Shown here: positions 22,364-33,670 of the stretch, in pieces | Layout of the letters: every line of letters begins with the position of its first letter | How positions within the stretch are numbered: position 1 is the stretch's first letter | Source: Dryas octopetala | Taxonomy: Eukaryota > Streptophyta > Magnoliopsida > Rosales > Rosaceae | Length of the DNA: 64,000 nt | Assembly: GCA_963921425.1 (NCBI GenBank) | Contig: OY992838.1 | Coordinates: forward strand, 19,881,861-19,945,860 | Direction: 5' to 3' | The notes under the pieces: generated by a model | Seen by the model: the letters and a program-made list of their open reading frames with translations, nothing else | Databases searched by the model: none | Told to the model about the DNA's origin: nothing | Position numbers and translations under genes: made by a program

Positions 22364-24249
22364 AGCATATGCATTGGTTAGCTATAAGCAATAGGTATAG
22401 CTAAAATTTAGCTAAAAGTCATAAAAATCAACTGCATTGGTAGCTAAAAGCTAAACTAAAATTGCAATAGCTAAATTTTTGGCTAAGTTTAGCTAAAAAT
22501 TTAGCTATTGCAAGCTCAAAAGCCAAGAAAAGGTTGGGTCTCATTGTGTACAGCAACTGTCAGCAAGAGAGAGAAAGTGAAGTGGTGGCACATGCTGATT
22601 GGGTGAACTCTCTGTGGCTGGGTCTCATCCCATCACATGTGACTTGCTTTTCCACAATTTGGCCGTTGAATAATATTGATTGTTGAGCTAGTCCATTTTT
22701 TATTTGTTTTAAATGCATCAACCAATCAAAGTGTGCCATTGGTGGCATTTGAAAATTGAATGCAGATGCAACATGACCACTTTCGCCAACTATCCAAATT
22801 GAATGCAAATGCAATGGTCCAAATTATGACTGTTGCTTCAAATTTTTTTTTTTTTTAAACTATTTTATTTTTTTGTACACAATTTCACTCACCTCCCACT
22901 CCTATATATATGTTATTTCATCACTCAAAATTTTCACAACACTTTCCAAATTATTGTGAGAAGTTTAGAAATTTGTGGAGAGTTTGGTTTAATGGTTTGT
23001 TCATTTTTTTCAATTTATTTTTTTATATCAAATATGAATAGTGGGAAAAGCAAAGGTCCTAATTTTTTCAATGAAAATCAAGTGGCCCTTTGCAAAGCCT
23101 ATGTAGAGGTGATGCAAGATCTAGAAATTGGTACAGATCAAGGGAAGAAGGTTTTTTGGCAGAGAATACAGCAAAAATATCAAGATCTCACTGGCTATAG
23201 GAGATCACTCACCTCTGTGCAGACACAAATGGGAAGAATAAAAAAATCTATCGTTTATTATCAAGGTTGTCTTACTCAAGTTGAAACTGAGCAACATAGT
23301 GGGTGTAGTGAAGTAAATAAGGTAATATTATAATTTTTTTTTTGTTTGATACTATAATTTGAATTCTTTGGTTTATATCTTACACTTGAATAATATAAAT
23401 GCAGATTGATCAAGCCAGAAAATTATATGCAGACAAGCATGATGGCAAGGCCTTCAAGTTCGACCATTGTCTGCCAGTTTTAAGAGATTGTCTCTTTCCT
23501 CGTCTGAAGTCAATCCATATGGAACATCCCGACACTCAGGATGCTCCTCAATCGCAGCCAATCGAGACCGTTGATCTTTCTTGCGACGACGAGCCTTCCC
23601 AGCCTTCTCTGACCCCTTCATCGAGCAAAAGGCCCCCAGGAAAAAAAGCCACAATAGAGGCTAAGAAGAAGGCAACACATGATAACTGAGACAGACGAGC
23701 ACGAGATGAGACGTTGAACGCCATGGTCAAGGCGCAAGAACGGATAGCAGGAGTACGTAAAGGCCAGTTAGGGATTCAACAACGGGATGCAGACATAAGG
23801 ATAATATCAACGGATATTTCTGGAATGGATGAAGAAACAAAAGTTTTTTGGGTGGAAATGAAGCGTAAATTGATGGCTAACTACGCATCTAATCCATCCG
23901 GATCGAGCAATGATGCCTATTTTCCTACGTTCAATCCTTGATTTCCTAGTTTATTTTCCATGTTGTATTTCCTTTATTGTGTATTTCCTTGATTGTTGCT
24001 TTCTTTTATTATGTATTTCCTTTAGATGATGAATGAGGTAGATAGTGAAAATACACAAATGAAAAAAAAAAAAAAAATTTAATATGTATTTAAAATAATA
24101 ATATTTAAATATATTCAATATTATACTTATATTAAAGATCTCATTAAAATAATTACAATGGTATAATTATTAAACTATATTAATTTATACATTTTAATTT
24201 ATTAAGAGTATACATGAATACACTTTCTAAATTAAATAGGTGGGTTTTA
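22364..24249 (+). mobile_element. Harbinger-type element 2
   Basis: Starts near AAGCATATGCATTGGTTAGC after a TTA. The first ~170 bp are rich in TAGCTAAA words, as in the terminal region of element 3. It contains the best-preserved Myb/SANT-like gene of the cluster and a 3' AT-rich tail shared with elements 1 and 3. Its 3' terminal repeat is absent, because the sequence passes directly into the GC-rich foldback at about 24250. Confidence 0.6.
23034..23941 (+). pseudogene. Harbinger-associated Myb/SANT-like DNA-binding protein, one nonsense codon
   Basis: Exon 1 (23034-23321, 96 codons) starts MNSGKSKGPNFFNENQ and carries the SANT-like region (ALCKAYVEVMQD, GKKVFWQRIQQKY). Donor AAG|GTAAT and acceptor ATGCAG|ATT keep phase 0 into exon 2 (from 23405), which encodes KLYADKHDGKAFKFDHC, a segment typical of the C-terminal NAM-associated region. 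A TGA at 23687-23689 interrupts the frame, which then continues open to the stop at 23941 (VFWVEMKRKLMANYA). In PIF/Harbinger elements this second protein works with the transposase in DNA binding and nuclear import. The transposase gene is not in the window. Confidence 0.75.
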
Positions 24250-26533
24250 ACTAGGGCTCACCAAATAGCCCAAGGCCCGAAGCCCACCCGAAGCCCGCCC
24301 GGCCCATTGGGCCCGAAGCCCGATTTGGCCCGACATTTGGGCTGGCCCGGCCTGCCCGAAAATTTCTTGGGTTGGGCTTGGGCCATCCCCTTGAAGCCCA
24401 CGGCCCGCCCAAAGCCCGGCCCGCTTAGGCCCGCCCAAAGCCCGGCCCGAAGCCCAAAGCCCATTTAATATCTTCAATAAAAAAAAATATAGGATTTTGG
24501 CTATGTTATGAATTGAACTTGAGACCTCAAGGAACAAATTTCAACTCTCAACCAACTGAGCTGACTAGTTTATTTATATAATTTGTGAATCATAACATAT
24601 TTAATAGGTTTTTCGTTTGTTTACTCTAATAAATTATTAATATGCTTATTAAATTATTATATAATTCTATAATATTAGTAAATAGTAATAGTGTAAAGTG
24701 TAAACTATACTATGTAATACCATAAATAATAAACTTTGAAAATTATATACAACATTACAAATTTACAACTATAATAAAACATAAATGTATATGTGTATAT
24801 ACAACTTTTATAATACAACTATAATTAAAGTTATTAAACCATGATTGTTCATTAATTTAATAATTTGAACCGTTCATTTTATATGTTGATAGTCAAAGAT
24901 CATCCTTACAAAAAATCGGCCAAATCGGAATTCATTTACCCATTCGATTATCATTAGAAAAACCATAATCATTCATTAATTCGACCATCGTTACGTCACT
25001 TTTACATATAAATACACTTGAAGAGTTGAAGAGTATAATTCTAATAACTTTCTCGTTGAAACCTTATTGTTTTCATAATTGTGAAGACCACAACGTGATT
25101 TCAACAATCTGAGCCGTTCATTTTCTATATTCATAGTCAAATTAAAATCATCCTTACAAAAAATCAGCAAAATCAGAACTCATCTACCCATTCGATTATC
25201 ATTAGAAAAACCACGATTGTTCATAAGTTGGACCACCATTATCTAATTTCTACATTTCCAATTGAACTAATTTTTTGCAGGGATGATCTTTGAGTAAAAA
25301 ACTAAAAAATGAACGGTTCGGATTATTGGAAACTTGGAAACACGATCGAGATGTGAGCTCCTACATATAAATACACTTGAAGAGTTGAAGAATATAATTT
25401 TAATAACTTTCCGGTTGAAACATTGTCGTTTCCATAATTGTGAAGACCACAACGTGATTTTAACAATCTTAGCCGTTCATTTTTTATGTTAATAGTCAAA
25501 GATTATCCTTACAAAAAATTGGCTATATCGGAATTCATCTACCCATTCGATTATCATTAGAAAAACCACAATCGTTCATTAATTCGACCACCGTTATGTC
25601 ACTTTTACATCTCCGATTAAACTAATTTTTTGCAAGAATTCTCTTTGAGTGGGGAACTAAAACTTGAACGATTCGGATCGTTGAAAACACGATCGATATG
25701 TGAACTTCTACATATAAATACACTTGAAGAGTATAATTCTAATAACTTTCCCGTTGAAACCTTGTTGTTTCCATAATTATGAAGACCACAACGTGATTTC
25801 AACAATTTGACCCGTTCATTTTCTATGTTCATAGTCAAAGATCATCCGTACAAAAAATCGGCTAAATCGACATTCATCTACCCATTCGATCATCATTAGA
25901 AAAACCACGATCGTTCATTAATTCAACCACCATTATGTCACTTTTACATCTCCGATTAAGCTAATTTTTTGCACGAATTATTTTTGAGTGAGGAACTAAA
26001 ATTTGAACGGTTCGGATCGTTGACAACACAATTGCATCGTTTGTTTATAAAAATATGTAATAAAATATATAATAAAATATATGTACATTTATGTTTTATT
26101 ATAGTTGTAATATTGTATATAATTTTAAAAGTTTATTATTTATGGTATTACACTATTACTAACATAATAGTATTATAGAATAACTTAATAAGCATATTAA
26201 TAATTTATTGAAGTAAACAAACGAAAGAGCTATTAAATATGTTATGATTCACAAACTTGACAAATAAACTGGTCAGCTCAGTTGGTTGAGAGTTGAAGTT
26301 TGTTATGTGAGGTCTCATGTTCAAATCACAACATAGCCAAAATCTTATATTTTTTTTTAACATATATATGTGTCTAAACAGGCTTTGGGCCTAGCCCGGC
26401 CCGGCCCTCCAAGCCCGCAAGCCAAAGCCCGATGGGCGGGCCTTGGGCTTGTGTATTAAAGCCCCAGCCCGGCCCGAAAGCCCTATTGGGCTTCTATCAT
26501 TCAAGCCCGAGCCCGGCCCGGCCCATTGCCGAC
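24250..26533. mobile_element. GC-rich foldback element with long inverted arms and a tandem-repeat core
   Basis: The left arm (about 24250-24830) and right arm (about 26040-26533) are inverted copies. The outer ~220 bp consist of GCCC/GGGC words (GCCCGGCCC, AAGCCC), and the inner parts are AT-rich. Each arm contains a tRNA-like piece: on plus near 26272 CAGCTCAGTTGG resembles a pol III A box and TGTTCAAATC near 26318 a B box. The core holds tandem repeats. The ends near TAGGGCTC and GACCCC suggest a hAT-type family. Flanks do not share a duplication, because the element lies at the join of Harbinger elements 2 and 3. Confidence 0.6.
24835..26030. repeat. tandem repeat, unit about 350 bp, 3-4 copies
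   Basis: The phrase ACATATAAATACACTTGAAG starts near 25003, 25362 and 25710, giving periods of about 359 and 348 bp. Other shared words are ACCCATTCGATTATCATTAG and GACCACAACGTGATTT. The unit is noncoding and lies inside the GC-rich foldback element, with partial units at both ends. Confidence 0.75.
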
Positions 26534-28326
26534 CCCATTGTGCATAGTAGCTGTCGGCAAGAGAGAGAAAACAAAGTGGTGGTGCAAGCTGATTGGAGGA
26601 GCTCCCTACGGATGGGTCCCATCCTGTCGGCATGTGACCTGCTTTTCATAATTTGGACTGCTGAAAAATTGTGATTGTTGCACACTTGCACATGAAGAAG
26701 CCGTGGTGTGGCATTTGAATGGTGAATGGGAAGAACATGAGCCAATCAGAGTAATGGCACGTGGGTCTCATCCTATCAGCATGAGCCTATTCAGTCATTC
26801 ACCATTGAGTAGAAATCAGCCGATGCACACTTTTCACAATTTTTTTTAAATATGTATTAAACATTACAATTAAATAAAAAAATTAAATATGTATTAAAAT
26901 AATAATATTTAAATATATTCAATTTTATACTCATATTAAAGATCTCATTAAAATAATTACAATGATATAATTATTAAATTATATTAATTCATACATTTTA
27001 ATTTATAAGAGTATACATGAATACACTTTCTAAATTAAATAGTTGGGTTTCAGCTATAACATTTACCAATGTACAAGGTTGTGGTTTTAGCTAAAGGCTT
27101 TTTAGCAAGATACCCACCTGAACTTTGACTCGATTTGCATGTTACCACCTAAATTAAAAATTGAAGCAAGTTGCCCCCTGAATTAAATTTTGTTTGCAAG
27201 TTACCACCTTCATCCAAATCCTCATGGGTTTTTTGGTCTTTTCATAGAGAAGAACTTGGGTGGGGAAGCTTTTGCCACCTCACCATACTGAGTGGCAAGG
27301 CCCAACCAATTACAAGTGGCCACATGTACAACCATTTTTTAATTTCTCTTTTCCTATTTTTACAAACTTTGAAATTAATTAAAAATAGTTCTGGACTCAG
27401 AAAAATACACGAAAAATCTTACGGACTCGTCTTGACTAATAGAATTTACTATGGAGTCAAATTATCAATTTGCCCTCTGAGAGTTTCCAGAAAATTTAGG
27501 AAGTCCAAATTTATTTCTAAAAAATTAAAATACTCTGAATTCTTTAAAAATTCATAGGATGATCTCCCAAACTCCAAAAAATACAAGGTCTGCTTGGTCT
27601 TCTAAAAAATAACACTACCTTTCTTGTGAACACTTGCTACCCAAAAGCTCGAGAGGTCTTAGAGGAAAATAAATTCAAACTCCAGAATGTTAATTTTATG
27701 AAAGGTAGTGTTATTAGGGTAGGAAGTGTTCACGAGAAAGGTAGTGTTAGTTTTTAGAAGACCAATGGTGCAGACTTTGTATTTTTAGGAGTTCGGGAGA
27801 TTATCCTATAAATTTTTAAAGAATCTAGAGTATTTTAATTTTTTAGAAATAAATTTGAACTTCCTAAATTTTCTGGAAACTCTCAAAGGGCAAATTGATA
27901 ATTTGACTCCATAGTAAATTACTATTAGTCAAGACGAGTCCGTAAGAATTTTCCGTGTATTTTTCTGAGTCCGAAACTATTTTTAATTAATTTTTAAAGT
28001 TTGTAAAAATAGGAAAAGAGAAATAAAAAAATGGTTATACATGTGGCCACTTGTAATTGGTTGGGCCTTGCCACTCAGCATGGTGAGGTGGCAAAAACTT
28101 CCCCACCCAAGTTCTTCTCTATGAAAAGACCAAAAAACCCATGAGAATTTGGATGGTGGTGGTAATTTGCAAACAAAATTTAATTCAGGGGGCAACTTGC
28201 TTCAATTTTTAATTTAGGTGGTAACATGCAAATCGAGTCAAAGTTCAGGTGGGTATCTTGCTAAAAAGCCTTTAGCTAAATATTGCTTTTAACTATAGCT
28301 ATAGCTAAAACCAATGCACATGCTCT
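26534..28326 (+). mobile_element. Harbinger-type element 3, no gene left
   Basis: The 5' part (26534-26660, for example GGCAAGAGAGAGAAAA) matches 22545-22660 of element 2, and the 3' part (26870-27085) matches the tails of elements 1 and 2. The coding region is missing. The right terminal repeat ACCAATGCACATGCTC ends at about 28326, followed by TAA. A Mutator-like foldback is inserted just inside the right end. Confidence 0.6.
27096..28270. mobile_element. Mutator-like foldback MITE, almost entirely inverted repeat
   Basis: 1175 bp. The two halves (about 27096-27640 and 27720-28270) are inverted copies with high identity, joined by a short loop region. The ends are GGCTTTTTAGCAAG and its complement. 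The 10-bp flanks TTTAGCTAAA (27086-27095 and 28271-28280) are identical; this sequence is itself palindromic, so the exact 9- or 10-bp duplication is ambiguous. It is noncoding: the similar short frames in both arms are symmetry by-products. Long inverted arms and a 9-10-bp duplication fit nonautonomous Mutator-like elements. Confidence 0.85.
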
Positions 28327-28763
28327 AAGAAAAGTCGATTTGTGGCACATGTAGGAAACTTCAAGGTTCCTTGATGCTTTGGGGATTCCTGGTAACTTGC
28401 ACATGGCCCATGGTGTTTGGCTCTCATGTGACTTAATGAAGTGACATGATTGACCATTGACTTTGATAGTTTACTTTAACTAAAAGTCAACCTTGACAAA
28501 AAAAATTCCCCCAAAGCTTTTGTCCAAGATTCTTCAAAGATTCTTTTCAGATTCTAAATTATTCTATAAGATTCCCTTATGATTTCTATTTCCATTTTTT
28601 CCACTTTAAGCTCCAAATTGCCCCATTATGCTTCTTTTCTACTCCTTGGATACCTTTGACCTACAAAACACAAAAACCAAGTAAAATGCTATGAAAAATG
28701 TCAAGAACTAACCAAGAAAGGGAGGTGAAAATCATGTAAAACATGCATAAATATGAACCTAAC

Positions 28764-30064
28764 AATATTACACATCTAATATATCAAACCAACATATACT
28801 TGTTAGACAAAATAATTTTATAATTCAACTTCTAGTAAATATATCAGAAAAATTAGATAATCTTGAAGAACAAATAGTATATATACATAAAACTTTAGCA
28901 AATCATAAAGCTACACTACCTCCAGGATTAGTACATAAATTAGAAGGTCTAACCTTAGGAAAAGTAGCAACAAAACAAAAGAAAATAATCCCTTTAACAA
29001 TTGCAAATGAAATTATTTAGAGGCAAAGAAGTGGTTAGATCAGATGACATCTACTCAGAAATAGAAGCACAAGAATTTCTTAGGAAAAGTTTTGAGCATA
29101 CTTAAAAAAATAAAAGTTCTTTATAACAAGTAGGAATATTAGTTGTATAAGAAAAATTCAAGAATAACCATCAAGCATTGCAAAAACGTGTTGAAACCCT
29201 TACTAATGAGAGGGATAATAAAATAAGGAATTTTTGTACTTTAAAATTACAACCAATGAGCAAATATTACAAAAGGCTAATGAGCGAGTTCCCGTTCCAC
29301 CAGCAAAAATTACAGGTGATGATTATATATCACTTGGAGCAAGGATCAGACAACTTCCTTTCCATCTTCATCAGTAGATAATTAAAGAATTTTCAGAAGC
29401 AGCAGCAACAACTTTGCAGTTAGAGTTACAAAAAGCATTATACCAGTCAATTTTTGAACCTAAACCTTCCATTACACCAAAGTTATTACTTGATTGATTT
29501 TGGTTATCTTAACGACTTATTTACTTCAAGACAGATAGCCTACTAGACAATACTTTGCAGACGTACATCTAGACAGATGGCCTATGACTTATTTACTTCA
29601 ACAATTCTCTTTTAAGTTCCAATACTTTGCAAACATACATCTAGACAGATGGGCTACTCATAGCAAGTCCTTCCTTAGCATTCCACCAGGGTGGTTTCCT
29701 GATCATGTCCACAATCAAGCTTACCATATAGCAGCTTTTGATGAAGACAAATATTTTGTTTCTCTAGTAGTAGGATATAGATGGAATTTTACCATAGAGC
29801 ATATACAAAGATTTTGAGGAGGAAAAATATGTGACTTTGACAGATTTGATGCCACTTATCCCCAGCTAACATTAATAGGAGAAGAGCATAATATGAGCTT
29901 CTATAGCAGAAAGAAGATTCTCACTAGTCCCTTTGGACCTGTACTCCACATGAGTGCAGAGACTAAAGATACTTTTGATAAAATGAAAGAAAGAATAGAA
30001 TACAGAGAGCAAAAAGAAGAGAGCGATGCTCAATTTTGGAACAACCTCACAGATGAAGAACTTC
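28764..30064 (+). pseudogene. endogenous caulimovirid copy A, segment 3
   Basis: A-rich viral sequence resumes at the second AATAT. The first ~100 bp match copy B in inverse orientation. Broken frames follow in several registers, including a Lys/Glu-rich helical stretch near 28845-29020 and a later frame at about 29584-29817. A 72-bp unit is imperfectly duplicated in tandem (29514-29585 and 29586-29657). I do not assign the later part to a specific viral domain. The segment is interrupted by element C at 30065. Confidence 0.55.
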
Positions 30065-30382
30065 TGTGAGACCCTGTATTTTTCAAGGATTTATTCTAAA
30101 TATTTTGAGAATTTATATTGATTATTTTGAGAATTTATTTGAGAAATAAAAAGGTTTTGGATTTATTTTTAAATTTTGTTTTAAATTGGGCTTGACCCAA
30201 AATTGACTTTTAAAACTACTGGGCTTTCATCTTTGACTTTGGGCACGTTAGATAGGTCTTGAGTCCACGAGTTCGTAGACACGAAGCAAGCGTAAATCGG
30301 AGTTACGGGCATTTGAAGTAAAGGTCAATCTCGTAATTTATACCAAAAGGGTTTTAAAACCCAAAAATCAGACTTTTATCTC

Positions 30383-30443
<61 letters not shown>

Positions 30444-31939
30444 CACTGTGCAGCCGCCGCCATCACCGGCGCGTGAGGGCGCGTCCGGCGACGGTTGCCA
30501 GAGGTTGAAGCCCAGACGAGCTCACCGTCTCTCCCTCTTCCTTTGCCTATTCTCCGTTCAACCCAGAAAAACCCCGAAACCCAATCCAAGGCCAGTTTGG
30601 AGCTCCGGCATTGACCCGACTTTTTCGGCGGATTTGAGGCCGGCGACCACCCTCATCTTCTTCTTTTCGTCTAGCCGAGCACGGTGGTGTACTCCGATCG
30701 TCCACCCAAAGCTCCTCGATGGCGGATCGAAGCTCTAAGGCTGGCGGCTTCTTTGGTCATTTTCTGACTTTTTCGGCAGCCAATTCCGTCGTTCAGGTAC
30801 CAAACTTCATCCTCTCATCATGTACGTGCTATTGGTTGTTGTGGTTTGAGACAAGTGTCTGTTGAAATCGAATTCCCTGTTTTGCAGCCATGGTCACCAC
30901 CAGCTCCACCACTGTTGGCGGCGGATTGGTGGTTGTTTCTCTCAATTCTTTCCAGCTGATCATTCCAGAGACTATTTCCAGGCTCAATTACTTTTTGGGT
31001 GAGTTGTTATGTGTTGTTTGGAGCGGGGCAGCCACCGTGCGTGGTGGCGGCCGTCCGTTACGACTGTTTAACGGCCATTATGTTTCTGTTTTGTAATTGT
31101 GATTGGTTGTCTGGTCTTAACAGGTACACGAGCTCGGGAAATCTCATTCTCGATGCCGTTATGCTGCCAGATTTGTTATCCGAGCAAAGGCACCAAGAAG
31201 GGCATTTCGGTCTTTTCACGTCGTTGCACAGTGAGTGAAATTAGATAGTTGATTGTTTGTTTGGTTGCTTGTATGCATTTGTTTGCTAGGACTTGGTTTG
31301 GCTAGGACTTGGTAAAGTCTAGGCTTGAATCTTGAAAGTAGAAATGATGATGATTATGCTTTGAGGTCATCAATTAAGACGTGAATAATTTGAGGTTGAG
31401 GTTAAGGTTAATAGTTGACGATTAGGCAATTGATTTGCAAAATGATTATTATTATTATTGGTGAGATTTGATGTGAATTTGAGGAATTATGTTTATCTTG
31501 ATGCTTGGATGATTGGCGATGAAATTGTTATGTGATTGAGTAATTATGGATTTTATTATGGATATTTATTGAGTATGGAAATTGAAGAAATTATTAAGGT
31601 TAATTGTTAAGTCATTTCACTCATACGAGCTCTAGTGAGCTTACCGGGTTGTTTGTTTGGATGACCCGGTGTACCATGGATATGGTGCAGTGTGGTTATT
31701 TGTGTTTTGTAGGTTAAGCAGACTGAGGAGGTAGTGAGAAGAACACGAGGCAGTGGGACCCATTTTAATTTGATTTTAACCGATTTTATACAGCGATTTT
31801 ACATAAATATTTTTGGGCTCGCACTCTGATTTATTATATGTATTTATTTATTATGTTAAGTGTATGACTCATTCTTTGAAAATGAGTTTAAATGACAAAG
31901 TTTCAGTGTGTTTATGAGCCCGAAATTCGGGGCATTACA
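30065..31939 (+). mobile_element. solo-LTR-like insertion (element C)
   Basis: Begins TGTGAGACCCTG and ends GGGGCATTACA, with flanks ACTTC (30060-30064) and GCTTC (31940-31944), one mismatch. 1875 bp. Its first 300 bp share phrases with element B, such as GTAGACRCGAA and GTTTGAAGTA. Next come a (CT)n run (about 30385-30439), a GC-rich exon-like stretch (CACCGGCGCGTGAGGGCG) and AT-rich DNA. No retroelement domain is present. It is the shortest member of the group and lies within pararetrovirus copy A. Confidence 0.65.
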
Positions 31940-32215
31940 GCTTCACAATATCGAGAATATGATGGAAGCCTAGCATCAGCACCGAAATCACCATCAGCAT
32001 TGCAATGATAGAGCAGATGTAGCCAAAACAATAGTACAAATCTTACACTTAGCAGTAGAGCACATTCAGCAACAGTTGCAACAATAATGATATCATGCAA
32101 TAATAGCAAGGCCAGCACCCAACCACTTTAGCAGCATCACGTTTACTTTGGAAAAAGAAAATATACATGTAGCCAAAAATAGTACTATTTGACAAGACAA
32201 AGCAATTAAGCTAGT
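31940..32215 (+). pseudogene. endogenous caulimovirid copy A, segment 4 (end)
   Basis: The reading frame interrupted at 30064 resumes here for about 25 codons before stops. The sequence then fades into AT-rich DNA without coding signal up to about 32325, where copy B begins in the opposite direction. The right limit is approximate. Confidence 0.45.
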
Positions 32216-32324
32216 TGGACCAACCTAAATAGAATTTTGCCCTTTATTGTCTTTACACACGAAAAATGCCCTGATTATTAACAAAAAATAGGTCAAAGTT
32301 GTTATGGATAAAATACCCAAATAA

Positions 32325-33013
32325 CATTTACGTTTACTTTTATCCTGTGATGCTTTGTATTTTCTAATTCATGGTTTACTATTTCTTTTCATATATTGCT
32401 TTGGTAAATATTTCCTTTACCTAAATGTTTATGATTTTTGTATATCAAATCTATTATTTTTATATTAATTTATTATACTTCCTATAATTTTTCTTCCTAT
32501 ATTTCTTTGTACAAGGTTTGTAGGGTTTTTTTTCTTTATGGAAACCGTATATATTGCTTTGGTAAGTCTATGTTTTTACAGTATGCAAATAATTGTTTCC
32601 TAATTTGTCTTTTTTGCTTTAATCTGATTCCATTTTTGCCTAAGTATATCATAATTTTGTTGAACTCTTGGTCATATTAAACACTCTGTTCTTTTAGGGT
32701 GTTTTTGTCATTTTATCCATATTCTTTCACTTATAGGTCTTTTAATTTTTGTAATGTAAGTGTCTAAAAATTTAAATAATTTATTCTACCTGTTCTACTT
32801 AAATATTTAAAGAAATCTAATGTATATTCACTCATGTATTGTAGATCACAAATTTGTAATTGTTTTAAGTTCTTAATTGCTCGAATTTGTTCTTGTTCAT
32901 TTTTAGCATTTAATTTATTTTGGTCTAAAAAATTATGTTTTTATCAAAGATATCAAAGCTGTTACATTAAAATTAAACATGAAGTGCTTTTTTATATTCT
33001 TTTGAACTAAACA
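32325..33013 (-). pseudogene. endogenous caulimovirid copy B, distal segment (capsid-type region)
   Basis: Read on minus, this matches copy C at about 52560-53290 in order and orientation, ending inside the zinc-finger region. It is A-rich on minus, basic in content and full of stops. The match to copy C, which carries a clearer CCHC-like motif and a protease motif, places it in the capsid part of the viral polyprotein. Element B separates it from its upstream half. Confidence 0.6.
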
Positions 33014-33436
33014 TGTAACGCTCCGACCCCAATGTGACCCATTGAAGTTTAAGTTTAAGTTTTATTGTGCATTTTTATTTAAATTTTCATTAAGGGAAAT
33101 TTTAGGATTTTAAGTAAAGGGTTAGTTGACCCAATTTTGATCTTTTTATCTATTGGGTTTTTGGTTGTGAATTTGGTCTCGTCGGATAAGTGTTGAAACC
33201 ATGAACTTGTAGACGCGAACTGTGCGTCCATGAGAGTTTCGGATCAAGAGTTATAGACGTTTGAAGTAGAGGGTATTTTAGACTTTTTCATTGTAGGTGT
33301 TTCTAGAAAGGCCCAAATGTATTTTTAAATTTTCAGACCTCTTTTTCTCTCTCTCTCTCTCTCTTCATTTTTCCTTCTCCCTTCATTTTCTCTCCTTTCC
33401 CCGCACACTCTCTCTCTCCCCCGCAACCCACCCTTG

Positions 33437-33670
33437 TGTAAAAGGTATAGCAGTGTTGTGAAATGAACACACTATTATTCATTGACTGTACAAAGTTTAA
33501 ATACAGAGGCAGCCAGCAAACCAATTAACTAAAGTTAGCTATAAACATGGAAGACCAGGGATAAGGCAAAGACTTATCACTTATCCTAGACTTAGTCAAA
33601 CACAAAGCTACAGCAACAGATATTCAAAAAACACAACAGAACTTGATAGCTTGAGTATTTGTCGCCTATA
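33437..33670 (-). repeat. 3' LTR of Copia 1
   Basis: 234 bp. On minus it is preceded by the stop of the RNase H frame and the purine-rich CCCATCTTGCGGGGGCA tract, a likely second-strand primer. The polyprotein frame nearly reaches the LTR. Confidence 0.92.

Larger units (their letters stand above)
18948..28763. mobile_element. unclassified insertion with 5-bp duplication AATAT, host of the Harbinger cluster
   Basis: The flanks AATAT (18943-18947 and 28764-28768) bracket the segment, and the pararetrovirus sequence is continuous across it when compared with copy B. The element's own DNA is 18948-20423 and 28327-28763, about 1.9 kb. It starts AGTTTTCACTATACTTCACT and includes GCAAGTGCACGAATCGCGAC (about 18968), a phrase seen in many plant dispersed repeats. 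A CA run lies at 19138-19159. No coding domain was found. The ends are not TG...CA, so it is not a standard LTR element. The rest is later insertions. Confidence 0.5.

Noticed and set aside
26260..26335. tRNA-like segment considered as a tRNA gene
   Set aside because: A- and B-box-like words are present, but no full cloverleaf or anticodon arm could be drawn, and it is duplicated in the inverted arm of a transposon.
30368..30738. Frames across the CT repeat in element C
   Set aside because: The repeat encodes meaningless alternating residues and the following GC-rich frame has no domain or conserved start.
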